Shown piece after piece: positions 10,301-19,404 of a stretch of 64,000 nucleotides of DNA. The stretch spans positions 207,816 to 271,815 of the forward strand of contig JAICWO010000007.1 of the NCBI GenBank assembly GCA_025934775.1, read 5' to 3'. The stretch's first letter is position 1. Every line of letters begins with the position of its first letter. The position numbers were made by a program, and so were the translations under genes. This DNA is from Gemmatimonadaceae bacterium (lineage in GTDB: Bacteria; Gemmatimonadota; Gemmatimonadetes; Gemmatimonadales; Gemmatimonadaceae). The notes under the pieces were generated by a model. It was given only the letters and a program-made list of their open reading frames with translations. It ran no database searches and was not told where the DNA came from.

Positions 10301-11631
10301 GGACCTTCGTTCGTGCCGGCGATTCGGCCGCCGAACACCGCCTCGGTGTCCTCCGGACGGTTCCAGTAACCCGCCGCGATCGTCGAACCGGACGCCCAGA
10401 CCTCGCCGATCTCCCGCTCGCCGAGCTCGCGGTGCGATGCCGGATCGACGATCGCCACGCGCGTGTCGCGCCAGGGATGCCCCGAGCTGACGAGCGCGCG
10501 CGTCGCGGAGCCGTCGCTCGATCTGGTGTCCGACAGTCGCACCGCGCCGGCACGCAGCTCGGCCGCGTCGACGTACGCGGTCACTGGTGCATCCGCCATG
10601 TCGCTGCCGGTCACCATCAGCGTGCCTTCGGCGAGGCCGTAGCACGGATACGAGAAGCGCGCCTGGAACCCCGCATCCGCGAACGTTTCCGCGAACCGCT
10701 CGATGACCTCGGCGCTCACCGGCTCCGCGCCGTTGTACGCGCTCGCCCACGTGTCGAGTCGCAGGCGCGCGCGCTCGTCCGGCGTCACGCGCCGGGCGAG
10801 CAGGTCGTAGGCGAAGTTCGGGCCGCCGGCGTGCGTGCCGCCGTAGGTTGAGATCGCCTCGAGCCACCGGGCCGGACGCTGGAGAAAGGCCGCCGGCGGC
10901 ATGACCACCCCGGGAAAGCCCGTGAACACCGGCTGGATGATCCCGTCCACGAGCCCCATGTCGTGGAAGCTCGGCAGCCAGGTGACGGAGACGGATGCAT
11001 CAGATAACTCGAATCCTTCTTGTATAATGAGCGAATTAGCAACGATGTTGCCGTGCGTCACCATCACGCCCTTCGGCGTTCCGGTCGATCCCGACGTGTA
11101 CTGGAGCAGCGCGAGATCGGCCGATCCGGGGGCGATCGCGGTCCAGTCGGCCGCGCCCTCGCGCGCCACGGCATCGGTCGCGATCCAGCGCAGGTGCTCG
11201 AGCCCCGGCGTCGCCGCCGCGAGCGCGCTCAGGTTCGGCAGCTGCGCGCCGGTCGTCATCGCGACCGTCGCGCCCGAGTCGCGCGCGATCCCGAGCAGGC
11301 GCTGCATCGACGTCTTGCGGCCGGTCGGCGGATACGCCGGCACCGCGATCAGCGACGCGTACAGACAGCCGAAGAACGCCTCGACGAACTCGAGCCCGGG
11401 CGGATACAGCAGCAGCGCGCGGTCGCCCCGCTCGGCCACCGCCTGCAATGCGGCCGCCACCGAGCGCGCGGCACCGTCGAGCGCCGCATACGTCAGCGTC
11501 GCCGACTCGGATTCCCCGTCGGCGAGATACCGGTAGGCAACGCGATCCGCCTGCCGCGCCGCACGCTGGCGCAGGACGATGACCACGCTGTCGGTACCGG
11601 CACCGTCGCCGGGAAGCGAATTCGTTGACAT
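7321..11631 (-). CDS. FAAL-ACP-KS-ACP starter protein lacking an AT domain
   Basis: This 1436-residue protein starts at an ATG 17 nt after the oxygenase stop, with a weak GAGG upstream. An open frame continues further up but is antisense-like noise inside the neighbour. Domains: fatty acyl-AMP ligase about 1-590 ([14 protein letters not shown] near 178, SSGKIQRS near 563); ACP1 with GLDSLRA (Ser643); KS about 698-1114 with Cys865 in DTACSSS, EAHGTGT and [10 protein letters not shown] intact; then a KS-AT linker joined directly to a post-AT linker ending [12 protein letters not shown], with no AT core or GHSxG between; ACP2 with GLDSLMA (Ser1347); an acidic C-terminal tail (ELEEVERLL) that could dock onto the next protein. 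FAALs activate free fatty acids and pass them to an ACP without CoA. The malonyl unit for ACP2 must come in trans, as with FenF for mycosubtilin, or from the AT of the next protein. Confidence 0.95.
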   Translation of the reverse strand: MSTNSLPGDGAGTDSVVIVLRQRAARQADRVAYRYLADGESESATLTYAALDGAARSVAAALQAVAERGDRALLLYPPGLEFVEAFFGCLYASLIAVPAYPPTGRKTSMQRLLGIARDSGATVAMTTGAQLPNLSALAAATPGLEHLRWIATDAVAREGAADWTAIAPGSADLALLQYTSGSTGTPKGVMVTHGNIVANSLIIQEGFELSDASVSVTWLPSFHDMGLVDGIIQPVFTGFPGVVMPPAAFLQRPARWLEAISTYGGTHAGGPNFAYDLLARRVTPDERARLRLDTWASAYNGAEPVSAEVIERFAETFADAGFQARFSYPCYGLAEGTLMVTGSDMADAPVTAYVDAAELRAGAVRLSDTRSSDGSATRALVSSGHPWRDTRVAIVDPASHRELGEREIGEVWASGSTIAAGYWNRPEDTEAVFGGRIAGTNEGPFLRTGDLGFVHEGLLFVTGRIKDLIVIRGRNHYPQDIETTVGRCHPALRPGCGAAFGLEIDGEERLIVAQEVERQALAHLDAEAVFAAVRRAVAEEHEVQVERIVLLKTATVPKTSSGKIQRSGCRAMYLAGELTIVAESAGPVVRARIAHDAPASVGDAAGVDPVTVRWLRERVAALLSIAPERIAPREPLAQYGLDSLRAVILSGEIGGRLGDGRIVPPTIAYEHPSIDALARYMTGTSVPRAEPPVAEAGEALAIIGMSARFPGAPDLDSFWALLRSGGDGVRAVPEARRGWASPFDGVDAPSGAAQRAGFLDAIDEFDAELFGITPREADAMDPQQRLLLEGAWQALEHAGIAPTRLAGTRTGVFVGISSQDYFRRQERRAPAELYTGTGNALSVAANRISYVLDLRGPSLAVDTACSSSLTALHLAAGALRRRDCDAALVGGVNALLDPALTAAFTGAGMLAPDGRCKTFDAGANGYVRAEGCGVLVLKRLVDAARDGDRILAVVRGTAVNQDGRSNGLTAPNGAAQQAVIEAALLDAGVAAADVGYVEAHGTGTVLGDPIEIGAIQQALGTGRAPNQICYVGSVKTNVGHLEAAAGVAGVIKVVLALQQAQIPPHANVRSVNPAIHLDGTPFAIPHEQTVFASPRRIAGVSAFGFGGTNTHAVLEAAPTAIAPTSREDGAATPHLALVSARTRGALAGNAARLSAHLRAHPELSLGSVCATLVHARAALPERLAIVCARPSELVEQLDAFVASGSAAHLGRARNDALATPREAERTEPGLRRFAEAWIAGEVDATHALYEIRAARAELPTYAFDRRRHWFHAVEAGPAVVSAPAVQAASPSHGATTGTALRAALRRASAEHRRARLSEFLVGEVSHVSGRTGGIDVTAGFFDLGLDSLMAVELRNRIERALAVQLPTTVAFDYSSIEELAEYLCRAIDADPTRPRNDGAAAAAPRGVPSFPVTNSAFDAERELEEVERLLAADDRS

Positions 11632-11648
11632 GGACTGCCGCGCCTCAG

Positions 11649-12644
11649 TCAGGAGTTCGTCGCTGGCGCGACCGGCAACAGCCGCCCCTCCGCATCGTGG
11701 AGCTGTGCGCGCAGCGTGGGATGCTTCTCCAGCACTGAGTACAGTTGCAGCGGATACGACAAGAGATTCGGCAGGTACTCGCCGATGTTGTGCACCGTGA
11801 AGAAGTTCATGCCGATCGCCAGACTGGGTTCCAGCCCCAGCACGTCGTGATACCAGTTCGGCGGCATGAACAGCATTTCCCCGCCCTCGAGCGTTCCCTC
11901 GTAGAGCGTGCAGTTGGCGTACTCCGGATACTCCGCCGGATCGAAGTTCCGGGGATCGACCGGCTCGCCGCTCGCGTTGTGCAGATACGCCTCGTCGCCC
12001 GGCGGAAACAGGATCGCGTGCTTGGCACCCACGATCTCGGCGATGACCGTGTGGCTGCTCCAGTAATCCTTGTGCATGTCCACGCACGTACCGGGGCCGC
12101 CGATGAAGATGTTGCTGAACGGGAAATAGAAAATCGCGCGCTTCCAATCGCCGGCGAGCCGCGCCTGCAGATTGTCGATGAAATACAGGTCGTTGTCGAA
12201 CTCCTCGAGCAGCGGCGCGAACTCCGGCCGCGCGAGATTCTCGTACCAGTAGAGCGTCCCCATCGCCGACTCGAGCTCGGTCGCGTCGCTCACCGGCGTC
12301 GCGCCGGCGGGCGGCTTGCTGAGATCGCCGCGTTCCACGTAATCGATGTACGTCGCGAGCGGCATCTCGTAGCCGACGGGCTGATACGGCTTCCGGCGCG
12401 AGCTCCGGCACCAGGCGCGCACGCGCGCCTCGCCGAACCGTCGGCGGAAATGGTCGAGCGTCCAGTCCTTCGCTTTCCACCGGGCGAGCGCGTCGGTGAC
12501 GATCACCGGCGCTCCCGCGCCGTCGTTGCTCGAGAGAAATCGGCGCTCGAACTCGTCGCGTGTGAGTCCGGAGACGCGCTCGATGGGAACACGCGTCGGC
12601 CAGAGCGCCGACGGCGAAGGATCGATGTGTCTCGGATCGGTCAT
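11649..12644 (-). CDS. JmjC/cupin-8-like Fe(II)/2-oxoglutarate oxygenase
   Basis: A 331-residue protein of the JmjC/cupin-like family. An HxD...H metal triad is visible: His191 and Asp193 in DMHKDYW, and His266 in PPNWYHDV, inside the expected double-stranded beta-helix region. Family members use Fe(II), O2 and 2-oxoglutarate to hydroxylate side chains, including amino acids. ATG at 12644 is chosen because AGGAGG lies 8 nt upstream; an adjacent GTG at 12647 would leave only 5 nt. It sits between an A-PCP-TE protein and the FAAL-PKS, so the likely substrate is an amino acid on a carrier protein or the finished chain. The substrate is inferred, not shown. Confidence 0.85.
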   Translation of the reverse strand: MTDPRHIDPSPSALWPTRVPIERVSGLTRDEFERRFLSSNDGAGAPVIVTDALARWKAKDWTLDHFRRRFGEARVRAWCRSSRRKPYQPVGYEMPLATYIDYVERGDLSKPPAGATPVSDATELESAMGTLYWYENLARPEFAPLLEEFDNDLYFIDNLQARLAGDWKRAIFYFPFSNIFIGGPGTCVDMHKDYWSSHTVIAEIVGAKHAILFPPGDEAYLHNASGEPVDPRNFDPAEYPEYANCTLYEGTLEGGEMLFMPPNWYHDVLGLEPSLAIGMNFFTVHNIGEYLPNLLSYPLQLYSVLEKHPTLRAQLHDAEGRLLPVAPATNS

Positions 12645-12652
12645 CACGTGTG

Positions 12653-12658
12653 CCTCCT
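12653..12658 (-). promoter_or_regulatory. Shine-Dalgarno AGGAGG overlapping the upstream stop codon
   Basis: On the minus strand the stop TAG of the A-PCP-TE gene forms part of TTAGGAGG. That is a perfect Shine-Dalgarno 8 nt before the ATG at 12644. Termination of one gene therefore places ribosomes on the start of the oxygenase gene, which suggests coupled production of the two proteins. Confidence 0.75.
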
Positions 12659-15224
12659 AACGACTGGTGTGGAGGATCTGATCGAGCAACCGGCCGTTGG
12701 CCTCGGCGTGCGGCGCGAGCGTCATCTCCAGATGGCTCCCACTCCCGGCATGCACCGTGAAGGCGCCCGTCGTCGTATCGCGCCACTCGAGACACGGCTC
12801 GCGATCGTCGGAATGCACGAAGTGGATGTCGGCCTTGGTGCGGCCGGCGTTCGCCGTCGTGGATTCGTACCGGAGAAACGCGCGCATCTTGAGCGACATG
12901 CGCTCGATCAGAAATTCGTTGCGTACGAAATCGCGAAACTGCTCCGTCTCGCGCATCAGTCCTGCGAGGTTCTCGATGTTGCCCCACACGATCTCGTCAA
13001 TTGCCGCCTCGGACAACGCCTCGGGTCGATCGCGGCGCTTGGCGTCGAGCATCACGATACGATCGACGCGCCCTCCCTCGCGCTCGAGCGCGACGGCGAC
13101 ATCGAAGGCGAGGTTTCCGCCCGCGGAATAGCCGACGAACGTATACGGCCCGCGCGCGTCGACTTCGCGGACGGCGTCCGCGAGCTCACGCACCGGATCG
13201 CCGGTGTCGGGAACGTCAAATGAATGCAATGCGTGCCGGGTCAGGTGGGCAGCCAAACCGCAAAACGCCAGGCCGTAGCCGAGCAGCGGCGGGAACGCAA
13301 ACGCCAGGGCGGGCCGGTCGGCGCCGTAACGTACGCCGAAGCCGTTGGCATGTCGAGCCAAATAGCCGTCGACTTCGCGAATCCATTCCGCCTGCCCGCT
13401 CGGCGTGGGCCGGTTCAGGATCGTGCCGACCGGAACCTCGCGGCCGAACTCCACGCTGAGTCGCGCGGCGACCGTCAGCGCGACGACCGATGTCGCGCCG
13501 AGGGTGAATACGTCGTCGGCCGGTGACACATCGGACCGTCCGAGCGCAGCCCGCCAGATGGCCACGATCCGCGACTCGAGCTCCGTCGCCGCGTCGGCGC
13601 CGTCGACGCGTGGGTCGTGCGGCTGGCGCGGAATCTCGCTCGCAGCAATGGGCGGCAGCGCCCGCCGATCTCGCTTTCCGTTGGCGTTGAGCGGGATGGC
13701 GTCGACGTAGACGTAGATCGACGGCACCATCGCGCGCGGGAGCACCGCCGCGAGGGCCGCCCGCATCTCGCCCGCCGTCGGGGCGCGCTCGCCGGCGACG
13801 ACGTACGCCGCCAGGTGGCGCGGCTCGCCGGGGGCGCCCGCGGCCGTCACGACGGCGTCGCGCAATGAGCATATACTCATGAGCGTACGCTCGATCTCGC
13901 CGGGCTCGATCCGGACGCCGTTCACCTTGATCTGGTCGTCGGCACGGCCCGCCAGCTCGAGCTGTCCGTCGCTCCGCATCCGGCCCAGATCGCCCGTCAG
14001 GTAGATCAGGTCGCCGTGGCGCGCACCCGGAGACGCGCGAAAACGCCGGGCGTCCGCGGCACTCGCCGTCCCATCCAGGTACCCGAGCGTGCGGAACGGC
14101 GTCCGGATGCCGATCTCGCCGAGCACGCCGGGCGCGCAGAGGCGATCGCTACCCTCGAGCACGACCACGTCCGTGTGCGGCAGCGGAAACCCAACCGGCT
14201 GCACGCCGGGTTCTGGCGCCGGTCCGATGACCGCGCAGCACTTCGCGAGCGTCGTCTCGGTGGGGCCGTACAGATTCATCACCGCGCTCGCCGGCGCGAT
14301 CCCTCGCCATTGCCGAACGAGCGTGTCGGTGAGCGGCTCGCCGGCGAAGAACGTCCTCCGCAGCATGGGCAGCGCAACGTCGCGGGGCGCGCTCTCGATC
14401 CAGACTCGCGTGAGCGATGGCACGAGGTGCGCCCACGTGGCTCGCGTCGATTGCAACCAGGCGAGGACGCGGTCTGCACGTTCATCGGCCTGATCGGGAA
14501 GCAGCAGACAGGCGCCACTCGTCAGCGGCAGAAACACATCGCGGAGCATCACGTCGAACGACACGCGCGTGAGCGCCGCGCATCGGTCGGCGGGTGAGGC
14601 GTCGAATGTCTCGCGCTGCCACGCGATGAAATGCGCGAGGCCATGGTGCGCGCCGAGGACGCCTTTAGGCGCTCCCGTCGATCCCGACGTGAAGAACACG
14701 TACGCGGCGTCGCGCCGCTCCGGTCCATCGTGCCAACGCTCGGCCGGACTCCGTTCGGTTCCGCGCGCGTCGCAATCGGCGGAGGCGATCGTGTGCGGAA
14801 GCTCGCGTGCCCACGCCGGCAGCCCGCGCCGTCCCACCCACACCACGTGCCGAGCGTTCGCGCGCCGCGCCAACGACGCCAAGCGTTCATCGGGGAACTC
14901 CGCGTCGATCATCAGGAGCACGCCGCGAGCGGCGAGCACGCCGAGCATCGCCGCAATCAGCCCCGGCGATCGCGACCGGCCACCGACCGCCACGACCGCA
15001 CCGGTCTCGAGCGCCGTATCGCGCAACGTCTGGCGAATCGCGTCCGCGCTCGCGAGGAGCGCGGCGTACGTGGTCACTCGCCCGTTCTGGTCGATCGCTG
15101 GCGCGTGTGGCGCCGCGCTCGCCACGGCGACGATCGTCTCGAGGACGGTCGGATACTCCGGAACGGCGTCCGGCACGCGCACGGCGCTCGGCGCGTGCGT
15201 CACTGCGGTGGCAAGCGTGGTCAC
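12657..15224 (-). CDS. Stand-alone NRPS module A-PCP-TE
   Basis: An 855-residue protein with GTG start at 15224, in a 4-bp GTGA overlap with the kinase stop. Domains: adenylation about 25-520 (FFTSGSTGAPKG, NLYGPTE, YLTGDLGR, LNANGKRDRR); peptidyl carrier with GATSVVAL (Ser579); C-terminal type I thioesterase with GYSAGG (Ser700). There is no condensation domain. Two readings fit. It may charge a free amino acid, hold it for the neighbouring JmjC oxygenase and release it as a modified building block. Or the thioesterase may act as the releasing domain of the whole line with its own last residue. The hand-aligned pocket residues match no code I can name with confidence. Confidence 0.92.
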   Translation of the reverse strand: MTTLATAVTHAPSAVRVPDAVPEYPTVLETIVAVASAAPHAPAIDQNGRVTTYAALLASADAIRQTLRDTALETGAVVAVGGRSRSPGLIAAMLGVLAARGVLLMIDAEFPDERLASLARRANARHVVWVGRRGLPAWARELPHTIASADCDARGTERSPAERWHDGPERRDAAYVFFTSGSTGAPKGVLGAHHGLAHFIAWQRETFDASPADRCAALTRVSFDVMLRDVFLPLTSGACLLLPDQADERADRVLAWLQSTRATWAHLVPSLTRVWIESAPRDVALPMLRRTFFAGEPLTDTLVRQWRGIAPASAVMNLYGPTETTLAKCCAVIGPAPEPGVQPVGFPLPHTDVVVLEGSDRLCAPGVLGEIGIRTPFRTLGYLDGTASAADARRFRASPGARHGDLIYLTGDLGRMRSDGQLELAGRADDQIKVNGVRIEPGEIERTLMSICSLRDAVVTAAGAPGEPRHLAAYVVAGERAPTAGEMRAALAAVLPRAMVPSIYVYVDAIPLNANGKRDRRALPPIAASEIPRQPHDPRVDGADAATELESRIVAIWRAALGRSDVSPADDVFTLGATSVVALTVAARLSVEFGREVPVGTILNRPTPSGQAEWIREVDGYLARHANGFGVRYGADRPALAFAFPPLLGYGLAFCGLAAHLTRHALHSFDVPDTGDPVRELADAVREVDARGPYTFVGYSAGGNLAFDVAVALEREGGRVDRIVMLDAKRRDRPEALSEAAIDEIVWGNIENLAGLMRETEQFRDFVRNEFLIERMSLKMRAFLRYESTTANAGRTKADIHFVHSDDREPCLEWRDTTTGAFTVHAGSGSHLEMTLAPHAEANGRLLDQILHTSR

Positions 15225-15853
15225 GCCGCCTCCGCGTGGCGGCGGATGAGCTCGACCGCGCGGGCGACCACCGCATCGATGCCCTCGAGCGCGATCCGTT
15301 CGGACGGGGCGTGCGTCGACACGAGATCCTCGATGATCGCCTGCTGGCGTCGGATCTCGCTGTGGAGCAGCTCCGGTTTGTCGCGTTGAATGAGGGCGGG
15401 GTCGCGCTGTAGAAACAACATCAGGTTTGGCTGAGGAACCAGCGATTCAAGCCAACGTACCACACGGCGCGGCAGCGCGCGATGCCCGTACAGGTAATGA
15501 AAATCGAAGTATGAGCGATCGAATATGAGCAAATCCTCGGCATTTTTCCGCCGAAGCGCAAGTCTGGACAAACCCATATCGACCGCATGGTAGGCGACCA
15601 CGATGAACGACTGCCAGGCCGGCAGCGGCGGCGAGGCGACATTGCTCGGCGGCGTCGGGTGCCGGCGCTCCCACCACATGATGAAGCCGCCAAAGATGCT
15701 TTCGAACGGGGGGAGCACGTTGAGCGACCACCGCACGACCTGCCGCTGCGCGAACGGAAGGTCCGGCTGCCGCGCCAACTGCTCCGCCACCGTCGTCTTG
15801 CCCGAGCCGTCCGGACCGAGCAGCACGACGCAAAACGGACGGCGGCGCTTCAT
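15221..15853 (-). CDS. P-loop kinase, thymidylate-kinase-like fold, substrate unknown
   Basis: A 210-residue protein with Walker A GPDGSGKT (13-20), a DRS motif at 112-114 in IFDRSYFDFHY and an arginine-rich lid-like stretch around QRDPALIQRDKPEL. This fits the Tmk-like branch of nucleotide and small-molecule kinases. The ATG at 15853 overlaps the phosphopantetheinyl transferase stop as ATGA, and its own stop overlaps the next GTG. The open frame upstream of 15853 lies inside the neighbouring gene and is not used. Placement inside the operon argues for a role in product maturation, self-protection or precursor supply. Nothing in the sequence identifies the phosphate acceptor. Confidence 0.8.
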   Translation of the reverse strand: MKRRRPFCVVLLGPDGSGKTTVAEQLARQPDLPFAQRQVVRWSLNVLPPFESIFGGFIMWWERRHPTPPSNVASPPLPAWQSFIVVAYHAVDMGLSRLALRRKNAEDLLIFDRSYFDFHYLYGHRALPRRVVRWLESLVPQPNLMLFLQRDPALIQRDKPELLHSEIRRQQAIIEDLVSTHAPSERIALEGIDAVVARAVELIRRHAEAA

Positions 15854-16536
15854 TCGACCGGTCCCATCGTCACGAGCGACGCATCCGCCGCCGGCGTCGC
15901 GATCGCTCCGACGAACCCCCGAAACGGCTCGAAGTGACGCGTCCACCACGCGACCGGGAGCCGCGCCGTGTCGCGGACGGTGACCGCCGCGGGACGCTCG
16001 CTGTCGACGATGAATCCGTCGAGCGGAATCGTCAGCCCCACGCCAATCCCCTTCACGTATGCCTCTTTGGCGGTCCAGACGCGGAAGAATGCCTGTACGC
16101 GCTCCGATGCGTCGCACGCCCCGAGCGCGGCGGCCTCCTCGCGCGCGAACGTGCGCGCCGCGAGCGACTCGAGCTCCGGAATGAGCCGGATCTCCTCGAC
16201 GTCCACACCGACGGGACCGACGCCCGACACCGCGATCACCGCGACGTCGCCGGAATGCGAGACGCTGAACGGCGGCGCGTCGCCGGCGACGCGGGGCTTG
16301 CCATGCGATCCCAGCTCGAACGTGATCGCGGCGGGATCTTCGCCGCGATACCGCGCGAGCACGGTCCGCACCGCGGCGCGCGCGAGGACGAACCGGCGCC
16401 GCAGATGATCGCCGCGATAGCGGGCCGCGCGCTCACGCTCGTCGTGCGACAGCGTTCGCGCGGCGCGCGCCACCGCGTCGGGGCCCGCGTCGAGACGCGT
16501 CGCCCAGACGTGAATGCTCCCGGGTTGTATTATCAA
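15850..16536 (-). CDS. Sfp-type 4'-phosphopantetheinyl transferase
   Basis: A 228-residue protein that moves phosphopantetheine from CoA to carrier-domain serines, as needed by every ACP and PCP in this cluster. Visible motifs are PFSVSHSGD (about 89-97), GVDVEEI (Asp112 and Glu114 as Mg ligands) and [13 protein letters not shown] (Trp154, Lys157, Glu158, Lys162). The length fits Sfp-type enzymes. The chosen start is a TTG at 16536 that overlaps the MbtH stop as TTGA. No better start exists before the first conserved residues, and an ATG further upstream lies inside mbtH. Confidence 0.92.
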   Translation of the reverse strand: MIIQPGSIHVWATRLDAGPDAVARAARTLSHDERERAARYRGDHLRRRFVLARAAVRTVLARYRGEDPAAITFELGSHGKPRVAGDAPPFSVSHSGDVAVIAVSGVGPVGVDVEEIRLIPELESLAARTFAREEAAALGACDASERVQAFFRVWTAKEAYVKGIGVGLTIPLDGFIVDSERPAAVTVRDTARLPVAWWTRHFEPFRGFVGAIATPAADASLVTMGPVE

Positions 16537-16763
16537 CTCTCGCCGCGTGCCCGCTCCAGCTCCTCCATCTTCCTGCGCAACGAGAGGGGACGCATGTCGG
16601 TCCACACCTCTTCTATGTACGCGAGGCACTCGGCTTTCGTGCCGGTCTTGCCCGCGTCGCGCCAGCCAAGTGCATTCTCGCGGCTCGCGGGCCAGATGGA
16701 ATATTGCTCTTCATGATTGACTACGACTTTATAGAGTGTAGTATCGTCTCGTTCGTCATCCAC
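16533..16763 (-). CDS. MbtH-like NRPS chaperone
   Basis: A 76-residue protein of the MbtH family, small activators that bind NRPS adenylation domains. Signature stretches are [21 protein letters not shown] and [11 protein letters not shown], with the conserved tryptophans present. The start is GTG at 16763 behind AGGTGAG. It gives the usual family length, whereas an upstream ATG would add about 40 residues and run into the divergent transporter gene. It is the first gene of the leftward biosynthetic operon, and its stop overlaps the phosphopantetheinyl transferase start. Confidence 0.92.
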   Translation of the reverse strand: MDDERDDTTLYKVVVNHEEQYSIWPASRENALGWRDAGKTGTKAECLAYIEEVWTDMRPLSLRRKMEELERARGES

Positions 16764-16812
16764 GATCTCACCTCTGGCGGCATGGGTCGCACGACGGTCG
16801 GTTCGGGCGTAC

Positions 16813-16841
16813 AACTTATCGCCACCGACAACCCTTGTCAG
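16813..16841 (-). promoter_or_regulatory. Predicted promoter of the biosynthetic operon
   Basis: On the minus strand CTGACA (16841-16836), a 17-nt spacer and TAAGTT (16818-16813) form a good sigma-70-type promoter. The predicted 5' leader before the mbtH GTG is about 43 nt. The -35 box falls inside the first codons of the divergent transporter gene as usually started. Confidence 0.6.
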
Positions 16842-18553
16842 CGCCGCCGTTGCCCGGAATAACGCTGCGTTCATCGTCTCCCCCACCGCTCGCCCGTATC
16901 CTGCTCGACGCCACCACCGGCCAGCGCCGCGGGCTGGTGGCGATGGCCGGCATCTCGGGACTCGCCAACGCGGCGCTCCTCGCCATCGTGAACGCCGCGG
17001 CCGAATCGGCCGCCGCGAATGGCGTGAGCCTCCGCCTGCTGATTCTCTTCGCGATCACGCTCTCGCTGTTCATCATCGCGCAGCGCTATCTCTACGAGCG
17101 CAGCGCCCTGATCGCCGAAGGCGTCGTCGACAACCTGCGCCGCCGCCTCGCGGCACGCATCCGCGAATCCGAGCTGCTATCCATCGAGCAGCTCGGCAAA
17201 TCGGTGCTCTACGAGCGGCTCACGCGCGAAGCCGCCGTCCTCAGCGAGAAGCAAGGCACGCTGATCGCGGCCCTGCAATCGGCGCTGCTCATCGCCTTCG
17301 CCATGGTCTACATGGCGACGCTGTCGGTCGCCGCGCTCTTGCTGACCATCGCCGTCGTCATCGTCGGGTTCTTCATCTATCAGAGCTCGGAGCGCGAAGC
17401 GACCGCCGCCCACCAGCGCGCCGCCGCCAAGGAAGTCGAGTTCGTGAACGCCGTGACCGACGAGATCGACGGCTTCGTCGAGCTCAAGATGGATCGCGGC
17501 CGAGCCGCCGGCATGGGCGAGGAGCTCGACGCCGTCTCGCGCGCCGTGCGCGATGTAAACGTCGACGCGCTCGGCATCTTCATTCAGCGGTACATCTTCT
17601 CGCAGAGCTTCTTTCTCTGCCTCGTCGGCGCGATCGTTTTCGTGCTCCCACGCGTCGTCCCATCGTACGGCCTGGTGATCCAGGAGCTGGCGACGACGAT
17701 CCTCTTCATCGTCGGCCCGCTCGGCAACGTCGTCGGGGCGTTCCCCGCCTGGAACAAGGCCAACGTGGCCATGGGCAACATCGTCGAGCTCGAGGAGACG
17801 CTCGCGCGCGGCTCCGTCCCGGCGCCCGATCCGGCGACGGTCATCCCGCTCGCGACGCCGATCCACGAGGTGCGCCTCGAGGGAGCCGTGTTCAGCTATC
17901 CCGATGCCGGCGACGGCACATTCACCGTCGGCCCGATCGACGTGAGCGCGCGGACGGGCGAGATCCTGTTCGTCGTCGGCGGCAACGGCAGCGGCAAGTC
18001 CACGCTGCTCAAGATGCTCATCGGGCTCTATCCGTTCAGCGCCGGCCGCTTGATGGCCGACGGCCGCGAGGTCGGCCGCGGCGTGATCGAGAGCTACCGC
18101 GAGCAGTTCAACGTGATCCTCAACGATTTCCATCTCTTTCGCCGCCTGTACGGCGTCGATGCCGAAGCCGTGCGGCCGCGCCTCGACGAGCTGCTGCGCG
18201 AGATGAATCTCGACCGGAAGACCGCGCTTATCGACGGGCGGTTCACCACCATCGAGCTGTCGACCGGCCAGCGCAAACGCCTCGCGCTCGCCATCGCGCT
18301 CCTGTTCGATCGGCCGTTCTACGTCTTCGACGAGTGGGCGGCCGATCAAGATCCCGAATTCCGTGAGCATTTTTATAATATCATTCTCCCGCGGCTCAAA
18401 GCGAACGGACGGGGAGTCATCGCCGTGACGCACGACGACCGGTACTTCCACCTCGCCGATCGCGTCGTCCGCATGGAGTACGGCATGATGCGCTCCATCG
18501 AGGCGACTCCCCCCAAACGCACACGCACCCGGAGCCGGACCTCGCATGCGTAA
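16835..18553 (+). CDS. Cyclic-peptide-export type ABC transporter (SyrD/PvdE-like)
   Basis: A 572-residue half-transporter: an N-terminal membrane domain about 30-310 with several long hydrophobic helices, then an ATPase domain about 345-560. Walker [10 protein letters not shown] lies near 382-390, the signature [11 protein letters not shown] near 475, Walker B YVFDEW near 496 and the switch His in VTHDD. This layout and these motifs are typical of exporters that move lipopeptides or siderophore precursors to the periplasm. It is transcribed divergently from mbtH. The start is uncertain: TTG at 16835 is the furthest upstream, with another TTG at 16850. The 3' end overlaps the SPFH gene by 8 bp. 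Confidence 0.88.
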   Translation: MSAPPLPGITLRSSSPPPLARILLDATTGQRRGLVAMAGISGLANAALLAIVNAAAESAAANGVSLRLLILFAITLSLFIIAQRYLYERSALIAEGVVDNLRRRLAARIRESELLSIEQLGKSVLYERLTREAAVLSEKQGTLIAALQSALLIAFAMVYMATLSVAALLLTIAVVIVGFFIYQSSEREATAAHQRAAAKEVEFVNAVTDEIDGFVELKMDRGRAAGMGEELDAVSRAVRDVNVDALGIFIQRYIFSQSFFLCLVGAIVFVLPRVVPSYGLVIQELATTILFIVGPLGNVVGAFPAWNKANVAMGNIVELEETLARGSVPAPDPATVIPLATPIHEVRLEGAVFSYPDAGDGTFTVGPIDVSARTGEILFVVGGNGSGKSTLLKMLIGLYPFSAGRLMADGREVGRGVIESYREQFNVILNDFHLFRRLYGVDAEAVRPRLDELLREMNLDRKTALIDGRFTTIELSTGQRKRLALAIALLFDRPFYVFDEWAADQDPEFREHFYNIILPRLKANGRGVIAVTHDDRYFHLADRVVRMEYGMMRSIEATPPKRTRTRSRTSHA

Positions 18554-19379
18554 GCTCGTTCTCGCCATTCGGCGCTGGATCCACCGCAACCGGCTCCGAT
18601 TGACGGTCGTAACGCTGATCCTGCTCGGCGTGTTCGTGCTCTTCTCGAGCCGGATCGCCATCGTCATCGGGTCGGGCGACGTCGGCGTGAAGTTCAGCCG
18701 GTTGACCGGCACCAGGACCGGCCGCGTGTACGACGAAGGATTCCAGTGGATGTGGCCGTGGGAGCACATGTTCATCTACGACACGCGCGTGCAGCAGCGC
18801 ACCGATACGATCGACATGTACGCGGCGGACGGGCTCCAGCTGCACATTCTGCTGTCGACGCAGTTCCACGTCCCCCGCAGCCAGGTCGCGCGCCTCCAGG
18901 AGACGGTCGGCCCCGACTACATCAAGCGCATCGTGTATCCGGACGTCGTTGCGGCGGTGCGATCGGTGATCGGCAACTACAACGAAGACAACATCTACGC
19001 CACCGACGAGAGCGGCGTCCTGCAGGCGCTCCAGTACACGGCGAGCGGCGAATCGAGCGCGATCAAGTACGACGGGATCAAGATCCTCCAGCTCACGCTC
19101 CCCGATTCCATCCAGCGCGCGATTCAATACAAGATCGCGCAACAGCAGTTGGCGAAGACACAGGGCTATCGCATCCAGACCGCGCTCGGCGAAGCCCAGC
19201 GCAAAGCCGCCGAGGCGCAAGGCTACGCCGACTTTGCGCGCATCAGCGGCATCCCGGCGCTGAGCCTTCGCCAGATCGAAGCGGCGGAAGCCTTCGCCAA
19301 GTCGCCCAACGCGAAGCTCATCCTCTTCGGCGCGGGCATCGGCCAGACGCCGCTGTTGCTCAACAAGGAAATCCCGTAG
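18546..19379 (+). CDS. SPFH/prohibitin-like membrane protein
   Basis: A 277-residue protein with one N-terminal transmembrane helix (about 18-38), followed by an SPFH/band-7 domain (about 45-200) and an Ala/Glu/Gln-rich helical stretch around EAQRKAAEAQGYADF, typical of oligomerising prohibitins and flotillins. Family members form ring or cage assemblies on membranes and organise proteins there. Its ATG lies inside the last codons of the exporter gene (8-bp overlap), so the two are probably translationally coupled. A role in lipopeptide tolerance or exporter organisation is an inference from position only. Confidence 0.85.
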   Translation: MRKLVLAIRRWIHRNRLRLTVVTLILLGVFVLFSSRIAIVIGSGDVGVKFSRLTGTRTGRVYDEGFQWMWPWEHMFIYDTRVQQRTDTIDMYAADGLQLHILLSTQFHVPRSQVARLQETVGPDYIKRIVYPDVVAAVRSVIGNYNEDNIYATDESGVLQALQYTASGESSAIKYDGIKILQLTLPDSIQRAIQYKIAQQQLAKTQGYRIQTALGEAQRKAAEAQGYADFARISGIPALSLRQIEAAEAFAKSPNAKLILFGAGIGQTPLLLNKEIP

Positions 19380-19404
19380 GATTCCGGAACAGGAGAGAAC
19401 CATC

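Noticed and set aside
11632..12987. Upstream extension of the FAAL-PKS frame
   Set aside because: The frame stays open but overlaps the JmjC-like oxygenase and the A-PCP-TE gene on the same strand, and shows no similarity. FAAL homology starts at the ATG at 11631.
15854..16117. Upstream extension of the kinase frame
   Set aside because: It lies inside the phosphopantetheinyl transferase gene in another frame and lacks protein-like composition. Kinase homology starts at 15853.
16764..16886. Longer mbtH start with about 40 extra residues
   Set aside because: It would overlap the divergent exporter gene and the predicted promoter. MbtH proteins do not carry such an extension.
18372..18378. Perfect TATAAT hexamers at 7886, 11033, 18374 and 42492 as promoters
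   Set aside because: None has a -35 box at 16-18 nt, and three of four are antisense inside conserved genes. A few such hexamers are expected by chance in 128 kb of strand.
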